From positions 1-64,000 of the forward strand of contig JAJUIU010000006.1 of assembly GCA_029267445.1 (NCBI GenBank): a stretch of 64,000 nt of DNA, read 5' to 3'. The position numbers and the translations under genes were made by a program. Below the pieces are notes generated by a model. That model was not told where the DNA came from. It made no database searches and saw only the letters and a list, made by a program, of their open reading frames with translations. The stretch comes from Rhodospirillaceae bacterium (GTDB lineage: Bacteria; Pseudomonadota; Alphaproteobacteria; Azospirillales; Azospirillaceae). Positions 16,587-25,176 of the stretch are shown in pieces; positions within the stretch are counted from its first letter, which is position 1, and each line of letters opens with the position of its first letter.

Positions 16587-16616
16587 GGCCCCACCCTTTC
16601 CTTGGCGTTCCGCCCC

Positions 16617-16648
16617 TTGACCCTGTAGCGGCTACAGGCCCCAGCTTA
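16617..16648 (+). promoter_or_regulatory. MerR-type promoter and operator
   Basis: TTGACC (16617-16622) is followed by the dyad CCTGTAG-CGG-CTACAGG (16622-16638), placed as in MerR-family promoters between the -35 and a stretched 19-20 bp spacer. The -10 near 16642-16648 is poor (CAGCTT/AGCTTA), as expected of an activator-dependent promoter. It drives the metal-efflux gene at 16676. Confidence 0.72.
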
Positions 16649-16675
16649 ACGGGGAACGCGTGGAGGGAGGAACCG

Positions 16676-17335
16676 TTGGGCGCTTCCTGTTGTGACAGCG
16701 GCTGCGGCACGGCCGCCAAGGCCGCCGCGCTGGACCCGGTCTACCGCCGGGTGCTGTGGGCGGCACTGATCGTCAACGCGGCCATGTTCGCGGTGGAGAT
16801 CGCGGCCGGTGTCGCCGCCGGGTCCATGGCGCTGAAGGCCGACGCGCTGGATTTCCTGTCGGACGCCGCCAACTACGGCATCAGCCTGATGGTGCTGGGC
16901 TCCGCCGTGGCGCTGCGGGCGAAGGCGGCGCTGGTAAAGGGGCTGTCGCTGGGGGCGGTGGGCCTGTTCGTCGCCGGCAACACCGCCTGGAACGCGCTGG
17001 TGCTGAAGGTGCCGAGTGCCGAGGTGATGGGGGTGGTCGGCCTGCTGGCGCTGGCGGCGAACGTGGGCGTGGCCGCGATGCTCTATGCCTGGCGGCGGGG
17101 CGACGCCAACATGCGCTCCGTCTGGATCTGCTCGCGCAACGACGCCATCGGGAACGTGGCCGTGGTGCTGGCCGCCATCGGCGTGTTCGGCACGGGCACC
17201 GCCTGGCCGGACCTGGTGGTGGCCGCCATCATGGCCGGCCTCGCCCTCAGCGGTGCCGTTCAGATCGTGCGCCAGTCCCTGGCCGAACTGGCGCGGGACC
17301 GGCGCATCGCCGGGGCGGAACTGGCGGCGGAGTAG
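16676..17335 (+). CDS. Cation diffusion facilitator-type metal transporter
   Basis: A 219-residue membrane protein of the CDF superfamily with about six hydrophobic segments. The transport-site segments are KADALDFLSDAANYG (second helix) and SRNDAIGNVAVVLAA (fifth helix), where N/D replace the H-x3-D of classic zinc CDFs. The N-terminus GASCCDSGCGTA carries four cysteines, a likely metal-binding extension. The cytoplasmic C-terminal domain of YiiP is missing. The start is TTG at 16676, supported by GGAGG six bases before. MerR-controlled metal export is the natural reading. Confidence 0.83.
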   Translation: MGASCCDSGCGTAAKAAALDPVYRRVLWAALIVNAAMFAVEIAAGVAAGSMALKADALDFLSDAANYGISLMVLGSAVALRAKAALVKGLSLGAVGLFVAGNTAWNALVLKVPSAEVMGVVGLLALAANVGVAAMLYAWRRGDANMRSVWICSRNDAIGNVAVVLAAIGVFGTGTAWPDLVVAAIMAGLALSGAVQIVRQSLAELARDRRIAGAELAAE

Positions 17336-17393
17336 CCGGGGGCTTGCCAAAGTCGCCCGACAGGGCGAGGGGCGCCAGATCGCCACGCCTCAT
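17247..17393 (-). pseudogene. Truncated mazF toxin gene remnant
   Basis: The ATG at 17393 overlaps the mazE stop (ATGA) as in an intact mazEF pair and encodes MRRGDLAPLALSGDFGKP, the N-terminus of MazF/PemK-type endoribonucleases. After residue 18 (around 17340) the homology ends abruptly and the frame runs antisense into the 3' end of the CDF gene, stopping at 17247 (48 codons). The rest of the toxin is gone, apparently removed when the metal-efflux block was joined here. Confidence 0.75.
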
Positions 17394-17608
17394 GCCCCGT
17401 CACGCCTGTCCGTCAGGGCTGCGTCCAGGAAGTCCATCATCCCGGTATCGCCGCTGTCGGCCCGGGCGGCGGTCAGGGACTGGCGGCGGCATTCCTCCAC
17501 GAAGCCCGGCCGCCGTGTGTCCGGCACCCAGATCTCCAGCGGGCGGAGCCCCGCCGCGCGCAGGGCGGCCCGGCGCTTGCGGACACGTTCCGTCACCGGC
17601 GTCGCCAT
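17390..17608 (-). CDS. MazE-family antitoxin, toxin partner truncated
   Basis: A 72-residue DUF3018/MazE-like antitoxin with the typical N-terminus TERVRKRRAALRAAGLRPLE and the motif VPDTRRPGFVEECRRQ. Antitoxins of this group precede a MazF endoribonuclease gene and bind both it and their own promoter. Here only the first ~18 codons of mazF remain, so it is an orphan. The start at 17608 (MATPVTERVR) is preferred over the longer frame from 17668. Confidence 0.82.
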   Translation of the reverse strand: MATPVTERVRKRRAALRAAGLRPLEIWVPDTRRPGFVEECRRQSLTAARADSGDTGMMDFLDAALTDRRDGA

Positions 17609-17673
17609 GGTCTCCCCCTTCCGTCGTGGCGTTCCATGTGACCTGTGCCGATTGAACGGGCCTGTCAAACGGA

Positions 17674-17699
17674 AAGGCCCCCGGTCTCCCGGGGGCCTT
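17674..17699. terminator. Rho-independent terminator-like hairpin
   Basis: AAGGCCCCC (17674-17682) pairs perfectly with GGGGGCCTT (17691-17699) around an 8-nt loop. On the minus strand it follows the TonB-dependent receptor gene and is followed by TTTCCGTTTG, so it most likely terminates that transcript. Confidence 0.8.
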
Positions 17700-17723
17700 C
17701 CGCGTCGAGCGCTTGCCTGGGCG

Positions 17724-20288
17724 TCACCAGTTGTAGGAGACGCGGCCGTAGACGTAGCGGCCGTTGAAGCCGAACGGCGAGTAGCGGGAGAAGGAGAGCG
17801 AGCCCGTGGCGTTCAGCACCCGGCCCGGCACGTTTGGCACGGCGTCCGGATACTCGTCGAACACGTTCTCGGCTCCCAGCGCCACGGTCACGCCCTGGAA
17901 CACCTCCCAGCGGCCCTCCATGTCCACCAGGGTCTTCTCGCCAAGCGGGATGTCGGTGGCCGGCGTGGTGCCCGGCTCGATCAGCGCGCCGTAGTACGTC
18001 GCCCGCACGGTGGCGCCGAACGGCCCGCCCTCCCAGCTGGTGGAGAAGGTCACCTTCTCCGACGGCTGCCCGTCGGTCAGGGTGAACCGCGCCACCCGGC
18101 CGAACAGGGCGGCCGGCGGCGCCGACTTCACCTCCGTCTCGTTGAAGGCGCCGCTCAGGGTGAAGTCGAACCGCCCGGCGGCGTCCGTCTCCAGCGTGTA
18201 GGTCGCCACCGCCTCGATGCCGCGGGTGCGCGTGTTCACGCCGTTGACGAAGAAGCGCAGGCCCGCCACCCCCACCGGCAGCAGGGCCGCCTCGGGCGTG
18301 CCGCGGGTCGGGATTATGTTCTCCGACAGGGTGATGCGGTCGTCGACCTCGATATGGTAGCCGTCGACGGTCAGCGAGAAGCCGCCGCCCCGCAGCACCA
18401 CGCCGAGGGAGTAGTTGGTGCTCTCCTCGGCGTCCAGCGCGCGGCCCCCGAACCGGGCGCCCAGCGCGCTCGTGGCCGGCACCGTGTTGATCTCGAAGGG
18501 CAGGCCGCCGATGAAGTTGGTCGCCGTCGCCTGGAAGAACTGCTGTTGCAGCGACGGTGCGCGGAAGCCGGTCTGGGCGGCGCCGCGCAGGGCGATCGCG
18601 TCGTTGATGTCGAACCGGCCGGCGACCTTGAAGTTCACCGTGCTGCCGAAGTCCGAATACTCCTCCGCCCGGATGGCGCCCGAAAGCAGGAGCTGCGGCG
18701 TCAGGTTGGCTTCCAGGTCGACGAAGGCGCCCACCGCCTCGCGGTTGGCGTCCACCTCGTTCTGCGGCCGGAAGCCGGGGAACACCTGCGCGCCCGGCAC
18801 CGCCGGGAACGGGGCCGTGCCCTGGACCGCCGGACGGAACCCGCCGTCGCGGTAGCTGTCCGGCTCGCCGGCGCGGATCTCGTACCCGTCCTGGCGCGCC
18901 TCCACGCCGAAGGCGACGTTCAGGGGCGAGGCGAGCCCCGCCTCGAACTGCCGCACCAGGCTGAGGTTGCCGACGATCTGGTCGAAGAACAGGCTGCCGG
19001 CGTCGAAGCTGCGCGGCGACCCGGTGCCCAGCGTCACGTTGATGCTGTCCCGCACGCCGAACTCGAACTCGTTGGCGCCGTAGACGACGCTGAGGTCGGC
19101 GTCCCAGCCGCCAAGCTGGAAGCGGGCGCCGGCCGCCGCGCTGTAGTCCTGCACGACCGAGTTGATCTTGGGCAGGAAGCCGTCCGGATAGACGGCGACG
19201 ATGACTTGGCTGGCCGTCACGCCGGCGAACGGGCCCTGCTGGACCGCGCGGCGGAAGAAGCCGGCGGACAGGGCGTCGCGGTGCTGGTAGCTGGCCCAGC
19301 CGTACAGCTCGACCCCGCTCTTCAGGTCGATGCCGGCGTTGGCGAACAGCGTGTACTGCTCCACCTCCGGATCGCCGTACCAGCTGTTCAGCCGCTCGAT
19401 GGAGTTCTCGCGCGGATCGAAGCGGTTGCCCGGCAGGGAGAAGTACTGCTGGCGGGTGTCGGGGGCGGCGCGGACCGTCCGCCCGCTGTCCCGGTACTCC
19501 GCCGTCAGGGTCAGGAACCCGGCGTCGGTCAGCGGCAGGCCGACCCATGAGGACAGGGTCAGCGTCTCGCCGTCCCGCTCCTCCCGCTCGGGGCTTACGG
19601 TCCAGGTGGCGCCGGCGGGGGCGGGGGCCGGCACGGTCTTCACCGTGGTGACCCGCTGCCCGTATGTCGCCGTGGCGCCGCCGCCGGACGCGGCCTCGCG
19701 CAGGCGGACGTTGATCACGCCGGCGATGGCGTCCGAGCCGTACTGGGCGGCCGCACCGTCACGCAGCACCTCCACCGCCTCGATCGCACCCGACGGAATG
19801 GTGTTCAGGTCCACCGCCGCCGAGCCGCGGCCGACCGAGCCGTTGACGTTGACCAGGGCCGCCGTGTGCCGCCGCTTGGAATTGACCAGGACCAGCGTCT
19901 GGTCGGGGGCGAGGCCGCGCAGCGTGGCCGGGCGCACCGTGTCGGTGCCGTCCGTGATCGCCGGGCGCGGGAAGTTGAACGAGGGCAGGGCCACCGACAG
20001 CGCCTGGTTCAGCTCCGTCGTGCCGGCCTTCGACAGGGCGTTGGCGGTGATGACGTCGACGGGCGAGATCGTGTCCAGCTTGCTGCGGTTCGCCACGCGC
20101 GTACCGGTGACGACGATCTCCTCCACCCCCGGTGCCGGCGGCGTCTGCGCCCGCGCGGCCGTGGAGAGCGCCGCCGCCGAGAGAAGCGCCGCCGCCGACA
20201 GCAGCGCCGTCGTGGACAGCAAAGCCGTCAGCCCACGATCCGCAGATGCCGCCGCGCGCGCCAAAGTCCTGACCTGTCCCATTCCCAT
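17724..20288 (-). CDS. TonB-dependent outer-membrane receptor
   Basis: An 854-residue TonB-dependent receptor. A long Ala/Leu-rich signal peptide ends ARAQ (about residue 48), then a TonB-box-like EEIVVTGTR, a plug domain (SPVDVITANALSKAG to GVINVRLREA, about 65-200, including QYGSDAIAGVIN) and a 22-strand barrel ending in the aromatic GRVSYNW. The substrate cannot be told; no siderophore, B12 or sugar gene flanks it. An AAGGAGG ribosome-binding site precedes the ATG at 20288. The signal peptide is coded by 18-bp tandem repeats. Confidence 0.92.
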   Translation of the reverse strand: MGMGQVRTLARAAASADRGLTALLSTTALLSAAALLSAAALSTAARAQTPPAPGVEEIVVTGTRVANRSKLDTISPVDVITANALSKAGTTELNQALSVALPSFNFPRPAITDGTDTVRPATLRGLAPDQTLVLVNSKRRHTAALVNVNGSVGRGSAAVDLNTIPSGAIEAVEVLRDGAAAQYGSDAIAGVINVRLREAASGGGATATYGQRVTTVKTVPAPAPAGATWTVSPEREERDGETLTLSSWVGLPLTDAGFLTLTAEYRDSGRTVRAAPDTRQQYFSLPGNRFDPRENSIERLNSWYGDPEVEQYTLFANAGIDLKSGVELYGWASYQHRDALSAGFFRRAVQQGPFAGVTASQVIVAVYPDGFLPKINSVVQDYSAAAGARFQLGGWDADLSVVYGANEFEFGVRDSINVTLGTGSPRSFDAGSLFFDQIVGNLSLVRQFEAGLASPLNVAFGVEARQDGYEIRAGEPDSYRDGGFRPAVQGTAPFPAVPGAQVFPGFRPQNEVDANREAVGAFVDLEANLTPQLLLSGAIRAEEYSDFGSTVNFKVAGRFDINDAIALRGAAQTGFRAPSLQQQFFQATATNFIGGLPFEINTVPATSALGARFGGRALDAEESTNYSLGVVLRGGGFSLTVDGYHIEVDDRITLSENIIPTRGTPEAALLPVGVAGLRFFVNGVNTRTRGIEAVATYTLETDAAGRFDFTLSGAFNETEVKSAPPAALFGRVARFTLTDGQPSEKVTFSTSWEGGPFGATVRATYYGALIEPGTTPATDIPLGEKTLVDMEGRWEVFQGVTVALGAENVFDEYPDAVPNVPGRVLNATGSLSFSRYSPFGFNGRYVYGRVSYNW
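20164..20228 (-). repeat. 18-bp tandem repeats in a signal peptide
   Basis: Imperfect tandem units of 18 bp (AGCGCCGCCGCCGAGAGA-like) encode LLSTTA, LLSAAA, LLSAAA and LSTAA in the hydrophobic core of the TonB receptor signal peptide. Because each unit is six codons, gain or loss by slippage would change the core length without shifting the frame. Confidence 0.7.
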
Positions 20289-20511
20289 GGCCTCCTTATG
20301 GATTCTTTCTCCGGCCCTGGGCGATTCCCCTTAGTATTATTATGGAATTACTTCCTCATCGAGATTTGGTGCGCGGCGGCGACGGCGCAACGCGAATCGC
20401 GCCGCGCCCGCACGCGTCCGGCGCGATTGCGGGGTCGCTGTGACGGATCGGCCACAAGTGGTAGCCCTTTCGGGGTATTCGGCGCGTGACCCGGCCGGTC
20501 AGCCCGGCCGG

Positions 20512-21855
20512 TCAGCCAGGGTGGGAGGTCTTCGCCGTGGCGGCCTTGACCCGGTGGCTTTCCGGGGCGCCGCGCGGCAGGCGCCGCTCCAGCGCGTACA
20601 TCAGCGGCGGTCCGGCCAGCCCGATGCCGATGGCGAGTGCGGCCACCGCCGGCATGTTCTCCAGCCGTCCGTCGGCCGCCGTCTCCAGCATGGCGGCCCC
20701 GATCATGCTGCCCAGCCCGGCGAAGACCTGGGTGGTGGCCTGGACCAGCGCCATGAACCCCGCCCGCTCCGCCGGGGCCGGCACCTTGGACACGGCCGTG
20801 TTCTGCGCCACCATCCGCGCCGTGTTGAACAGCATGAACAGCGGCACCAGCAGCATCACCGGCAGGGCGAAATAGGCCCAGTCGTAGTAGAGCAGCCACA
20901 GCAGGACCGCCAGCGCCAGCGTGGTCGCCAGCGTGATCAGGCTGGACCCGAAGCGGTCCACCAGCCGGCCCGTCACCTGCATGCCGACGAAGCTGACGGT
21001 GCCGCCGATCATGTAGAGCAGGCCCAGCTGCTCGCGCGGGAAGCCAAGGTTGAACTGGGCGAACACGGCCATGTTGGTGATGACCAGGAAGCCCGGCAGG
21101 ATCGCCGCCGCCGACAGCGCCAGCGCCAGCAGGGAGGTCGGCCGCAGGGTGATGCGCACCATGCGGACCAGGGCATGGGCCGGGCTGAAGCCGCCCTCGG
21201 CCAGGGCCTCGGCGAGGTGGGACCGCTGCGGCGCCAGCCGCCACAGGGCTGCGGCGATGATGATCCCGCCCAGGAGCGCCACGGCGAAGAAGGCGGCGCG
21301 CCAGCCGGCGAGGTTCGCCAGCTCCAGCCCCAGCGGCACGCCCACCACGGCGCTGACGGACAAAGCACCCATCACCTGCCCCATGGCGCGGCCCCGGCGG
21401 GCCAGCGGCACGTTGTCGGCCACGATGGCGATGGCCAGCGCCGCCGCCGGCCCGCCGAACAGCCCGGCCAGCCCGCGCGCCGCGATCAGCCCCTCCAGGC
21501 TGTCGGCCAGCCCGGCCGCCACGTTGCACAGCACCAGCCCGCCCATGGCCACGGCCAGGGCCGGCCTGCGGTCGAACCGGTCCAGGAACAGGGCCGCCGT
21601 CAGGCCGGACGCGGCGGCGGTCAGGGTGTAGCTGGCGGTGATCCAGCCCACCAGCGACGGGTCGATGCCCAGCGCCAGGGTGAAATCCGGGCCCAGCGGC
21701 ATCACGATCATGAAGGACAGCACGCTGACGAACTGGACGCACGCCATCAGGAAGGTGACGCGGCGCTCCTCCCTGGTCAGGACGGCGGCGCCGGGGGCGG
21801 GATCCGGCGCCGGCGCCGGGGGCGGGGTGGGCGCTGCATCGGGCTTGGCGGACAT
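20512..21855 (-). CDS. MFS transporter
   Basis: A 447-residue major facilitator with 12 predicted membrane helices after a Pro/Ala-rich cytoplasmic N-terminus (residues 1-27). The A-motif-like loop LDRFDRRPALAVAMG follows helix 2, and RGLAGLFGGPAAALAIAI resembles the arabinose/multidrug DHA1 group. The substrate is unknown. It is separated from the TonB receptor gene by 223 bp containing that gene's promoter/leader, with an AT-rich stretch at about 20333-20350. Confidence 0.87.
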   Translation of the reverse strand: MSAKPDAAPTPPPAPAPDPAPGAAVLTREERRVTFLMACVQFVSVLSFMIVMPLGPDFTLALGIDPSLVGWITASYTLTAAASGLTAALFLDRFDRRPALAVAMGGLVLCNVAAGLADSLEGLIAARGLAGLFGGPAAALAIAIVADNVPLARRGRAMGQVMGALSVSAVVGVPLGLELANLAGWRAAFFAVALLGGIIIAAALWRLAPQRSHLAEALAEGGFSPAHALVRMVRITLRPTSLLALALSAAAILPGFLVITNMAVFAQFNLGFPREQLGLLYMIGGTVSFVGMQVTGRLVDRFGSSLITLATTLALAVLLWLLYYDWAYFALPVMLLVPLFMLFNTARMVAQNTAVSKVPAPAERAGFMALVQATTQVFAGLGSMIGAAMLETAADGRLENMPAVAALAIGIGLAGPPLMYALERRLPRGAPESHRVKAATAKTSHPG

Positions 21856-21962
21856 GCCCCCGAATTAGCCCGCCGCCCGGCCTTCGTCCATGCGCGCTTT
21901 TCTCAACGCTGCGTCCCGGCGCCGCGTCCCGGCCCCGATCCAAGGCGTCGGGTGCGGCCCCC

Positions 21963-22640
21963 TCACGCGCTCTGTTTCAGCTGGTCCAGCCGCTCGCCAG
22001 ACAGGTTCAGCCGGTCGGCCAGGTAGGCCAGCCACGACTGCTCGGCCTTGCCGTCCGGCTTGATGGCCGTGCGCGCGGCCAGATAGACCTGCTCCGCCGT
22101 CTCCGGATCGCCGCCCGCACCCGCCACGATGTCATCGATGCTGGGCGGGTCGGCCAGTTCGCGCTCCAGGATGCGGCGGTCCTCGGCGTCGCCGCCGGCC
22201 GCGTCCACCTGGCTTAGGATGTGGCGCCGCTCCGACTCGTCGATCTCGCCGTCGGCGTTGGCCGCCGCCACCATGGCCCGGATCAGCAGGATGGCCTTCT
22301 GGTCGCCGATCCCGGCCTCCATCGCCGGGTCCTCCTGGTGCGGCCCGCGCGACAGCATGTCGGCCATCCGGTCGCCCAGGGACCGGCCACCGCCGGTGGC
22401 CGACCTGGCGTTGCCGTGCACCTGCGTGCCCTGCTGGGCGGCGGGATTGTTCGTCTGGTACTGCTGATAGGCCTTGTAGGCGAGGTATCCCAGCGAGGCG
22501 AGGCCCGCCGCCTGCCCGAAGCCGCCGCCGCTGCGCCCGATGCCCGGCCGCATGCCGGTGGCGAAGGCGGGCCCGCGCGCGCTGCGCCCCCCCATGCCCG
22601 TCGCCAGCATGGTGCCCAACAGGTTCTGCAGATTGGCCAT
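21963..22640 (-). CDS. DUF533/TerB-like protein
   Basis: A 225-residue YebE/DUF533-family protein: a Gly-rich N-terminus with a short hydrophobic patch (GLASLGYLAYKAYQQY, about 42-57), a low-complexity linker, then the alpha-helical TerB-like domain (ILLIRAMVAAANADGEIDESERRHIL). The acidic DGEIDESE turn is the TerB signature for metal binding. Function is unknown; YebE is a Cpx/envelope-stress gene in enterics. The start at 22640 (MANLQNLL) is preferred over the longer frame. Confidence 0.85.
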   Translation of the reverse strand: MANLQNLLGTMLATGMGGRSARGPAFATGMRPGIGRSGGGFGQAAGLASLGYLAYKAYQQYQTNNPAAQQGTQVHGNARSATGGGRSLGDRMADMLSRGPHQEDPAMEAGIGDQKAILLIRAMVAAANADGEIDESERRHILSQVDAAGGDAEDRRILERELADPPSIDDIVAGAGGDPETAEQVYLAARTAIKPDGKAEQSWLAYLADRLNLSGERLDQLKQSA

Positions 22641-22705
22641 GGCCCGTTCCTCCGGTCGCGATCGTTGCGGTCCGGGAATGAACAGGCGGGGTGGGCGGGA
22701 ATTCC

Positions 22706-23098
22706 CTAGGGTCGGACCTGCTCCGGCAGATCCCAAAGGAATTCCGGTGCGTCGTCTTCCTGCATTCCATCCGGAACCTGCCGGCGAAGCGCATTTTCCA
22801 GCGGGTCGAGATGCAGGGTGATGATGTCCCAGATCGTCTCGAGAGCGACCTTGTCGTACTCGTGAACAATGTGGTTCCGAAGGGCGATGATGGCCGGCCA
22901 GGGAATGTCCGGCAGCTGGTCCTTGAACGCGGGGCTGAGTGCCCTGGCGGCCTCTCCGATAACGATGAAACTGTAAAGGATGGCCTTCACCCGCACGTCT
23001 CGGATGGACAGGTTGGCCCGCGACAGGCCTTGGACGGTGTCCCGGATATCCTCGATCGCGTTCAGGATGTCGCGCGCCCGCGCCGCGTCCCGTGTCAC
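22706..23098 (-). CDS. HepT-like HEPN ribonuclease toxin
   Basis: A 130-residue DUF86/HEPN protein with the active-site motif RNHIVHEY (R-x4-H-x-Y, about residues 83-90). HepT toxins cleave RNA with this R/H pair and are silenced by AMP addition to the Tyr by the partner nucleotidyltransferase. It starts 2 bp after the MNT gene. The C-terminal ~20 residues (GMQEDDAPEFLWDLPEQ) extend beyond the usual domain. Confidence 0.88.
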   Translation of the reverse strand: MTRDAARARDILNAIEDIRDTVQGLSRANLSIRDVRVKAILYSFIVIGEAARALSPAFKDQLPDIPWPAIIALRNHIVHEYDKVALETIWDIITLHLDPLENALRRQVPDGMQEDDAPEFLWDLPEQVRP

Positions 23099-23100
23099 GG

Positions 23101-23400
23101 CTAGAACACCTTCACCCCATCCTGGGCGAAGGCGCGGCGCAGCGCCGGCTTGAGGCCGCGATAGTCGCAGAGGTCGACCTTGCGGCCCAGCAGGCGCTCG
23201 GCCCGCTGCTCCATCTGGATCAGTTCGATCAGCGAAACAGGGCGGGTTTCATCGACCTTGACGACCAGATCGACATCGCTGTCGGCGCCCGCCTCTCCCC
23301 GCGCCACCGAGCCGAACACGGCCATATGCTCCGCCCCCAGCCGGCGGAAGTCCTCGGCATGATCCCTCAGCACCCGTGTCACATGATCGAGCGTGGTCAT
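23101..23400 (-). CDS. MntA-like nucleotidyltransferase antitoxin
   Basis: A 99-residue minimal nucleotidyltransferase: MAVFGSVARGEAGADSDVDL (about residues 26-45) is the GS-x10-DxD active site. It is the antitoxin of type VII HEPN/MNT pairs and inactivates HepT by adding AMP. It is the first gene of the leftward pair and is followed 2 bp later by hepT. Confidence 0.9.
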   Translation of the reverse strand: MTTLDHVTRVLRDHAEDFRRLGAEHMAVFGSVARGEAGADSDVDLVVKVDETRPVSLIELIQMEQRAERLLGRKVDLCDYRGLKPALRRAFAQDGVKVF

Positions 23401-23495
23401 GCCGCAACGATATCATGTCCGGACGGTCCACGAAAACGGGCCGCCCCGTCGCCGGAGCGGCCCTTGCCGTTCGTCGCTCGCGGAACGCATGGCGC

Positions 23496-24158
23496 TCAGG
23501 CGAGCGCCACCCTGAACTCCGCTTCCGTCTTCGACCGGATCTCGTCGACCGTCACGCCGGGGGCGAGTTCCATCAGGGCGAGGCCGCCATGGCCCTTCTT
23601 GTCGATGGTGAAGACGCCCAGGTCGCTGATCACCATGTCCACCACGCCGGCCCCGGTCAGCGGCAGGGTGCAGGCGCGCAGCAGCTTGGGCTCCAGGTTC
23701 CCGGTCGCCTTGTCCACCGCACAGTGTTCCATGGTGACGACCACCTTCTTGACGCCGGCCACCAGGTCCATGGCGCCACCCATCCCCTTCACCATCTTGC
23801 CGGGGATCATCCAGTTGGCGAGGTCGCCGTTGGCCGCCACCTGCATGGCGCCCAGCACCGACAGGTCGATGTGCCCGCCCCGGATCATGGCGAAGCTGTC
23901 GGCGCTGCTGAAATAGCTGCTGGTCGGCAGCTCGGTGATGGTCTGCTTGCCGGCGTTGATCAGGTCCGGGTCCTCCTCCCCCTCGAAGGGGAAGGGGCCC
24001 ATGCCCAGCATGCCGTTCTCGCTCTGCAGCGTCACCTTCATGCCGTCGGGGATGAAGTTCGCCACCAGCGTGGGGATGCCGATGCCCAGGTTCACATAGA
24101 AGCCGTCGCGCAGTTCCTTGGCGGCGCGGGCGGCCATCTCCTCACGGGTCCAAGCCAT
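23496..24158 (-). CDS. scoB: 3-oxoacid CoA-transferase subunit B
   Basis: A 220-residue SCOT beta subunit. It moves CoA from succinyl-CoA to acetoacetate with subunit A. The catalytic glutamate lies in [10 protein letters not shown] (about residues 51-60). Domain features [17 protein letters not shown] and [19 protein letters not shown] are present. It is downstream of scoA with a 125-bp spacer rich in hairpins. Acetoacetate from the fumarylacetoacetase reaction encoded upstream is one possible substrate source. Confidence 0.93.
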   Translation of the reverse strand: MAWTREEMAARAAKELRDGFYVNLGIGIPTLVANFIPDGMKVTLQSENGMLGMGPFPFEGEEDPDLINAGKQTITELPTSSYFSSADSFAMIRGGHIDLSVLGAMQVAANGDLANWMIPGKMVKGMGGAMDLVAGVKKVVVTMEHCAVDKATGNLEPKLLRACTLPLTGAGVVDMVISDLGVFTIDKKGHGGLALMELAPGVTVDEIRSKTEAEFRVALA

Positions 24159-24189
24159 GTGTCTCTCCCTGTTCCCTCAGTCGCCGGGC

Positions 24190-24271
24190 GCCGCCTCCGG
24201 CGGCTTGGCTTTCGCGGGGCGGGGCCCGCGGGCCGGCGGTCGCCGGCCTTGCGACCCGGGTTCCGGGTCGC
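24190..24271. repeat. GC-rich hairpins between scoA and scoB
   Basis: Perfect short palindromes fill the spacer: GCCGCC-TCC-GGCGGC (24190-24204) and GCGACCCGG-GTT-CCGGGTCGC (24251-24271), with more GC-rich inverted sequence between. They probably stabilise or modulate the shared scoAB mRNA; no T-tract follows. Confidence 0.6.
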
Positions 24272-24283
24272 CCCTCCCTGCCG

Positions 24284-24988
24284 TCAGGCGCGCTTGCGCA
24301 CGGTGCGCTGTTCGATCCGCTTCTCGTAGTCGCGGCCCTGGATGATGCGCTGGACGAAGATGCCCGGCGTGTGGATGTGGTCGGCGTCGATCTCGCCCGG
24401 CTTCACCAGCCGCTCAACCTCCGCCACGGTGACCTTGCCGGCCATGGCCATCATCGGGTTGAAGTTCCGCGCCGTCTTCCGGTAGACGAGGTTGCCCTCG
24501 GTGTCGCCGATGTGCGCCTTCACGATGGACAGGTCGGCGCGCAGCCAGCGTTCCATCACATAGGTCTCGCCGTCGAACTCCCGGGTCTCCTTGCCCTCGG
24601 CCACCAGCGTGCCCACGCCCGTCTTGGTGAAGAAGGCGGGGATGCCGGCCCCGCCGGCGCGGATGCGCTCGGCGAGCGTGCCCTGGGGGTTGAACTCCAG
24701 CTCCAGTTCGCCCGACAGGAACTGCTGCGCGAACAGCTTGTTCTCGCCGACATAGCTGCTGACCATCTTGGCGATCTGCTTGGTCTCCAGCAGGACGCCC
24801 AGGCCGAAGCCGTCCACGCCCGCGTTGTTGGAGATCACGGTCAGGCCCTTCACGCCCGACAGCTTGATCGCCGCGATCAGGTTCTCCGGGATGCCGCACA
24901 GGCCGAAGCCGCCGGCCATGATCGTCATGTCGTCGCGCAGCAGGCCGGCGAGCGCCGCCACCGCGTCGGAATGGACCTTGGTGCTCAT
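24284..24988 (-). CDS. scoA: 3-oxoacid CoA-transferase subunit A
   Basis: A 234-residue SCOT alpha subunit with the family signature DDMTIMAGGFGLCGIPENLI (about residues 19-38) and a C-terminal HIHTPGIFVQRII. The ATG at 24988 (MSTKVHSDAV) is preferred to a start 78 bp upstream. It heads the leftward scoAB operon used for ketone-body or acetoacetate activation. Confidence 0.93.
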   Translation of the reverse strand: MSTKVHSDAVAALAGLLRDDMTIMAGGFGLCGIPENLIAAIKLSGVKGLTVISNNAGVDGFGLGVLLETKQIAKMVSSYVGENKLFAQQFLSGELELEFNPQGTLAERIRAGGAGIPAFFTKTGVGTLVAEGKETREFDGETYVMERWLRADLSIVKAHIGDTEGNLVYRKTARNFNPMMAMAGKVTVAEVERLVKPGEIDADHIHTPGIFVQRIIQGRDYEKRIEQRTVRKRA

Positions 24989-25176
24989 GGGTGTGGCGCG
25001 GCCTCCCTTCCCTTGACCCTCATCCCGGGCGGGCACAGCCATAGAAGCCCGCCCGTGCCATGTCAATTCGACCCGAAGTGATCTCCGGCCGAGGGTATTT
25101 CATCGGACGATGAATTTGGCAAGGGGGGAGTGGCCGCCTCCGTCGCCGGTCGAAGCGGCCTGGTCCCGATGTCAGC

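Noticed and set aside
17085-19550. An 821-codon plus-strand frame
   Set aside because: Antisense to the TonB-dependent receptor and out of frame with the CDF gene; no domain.
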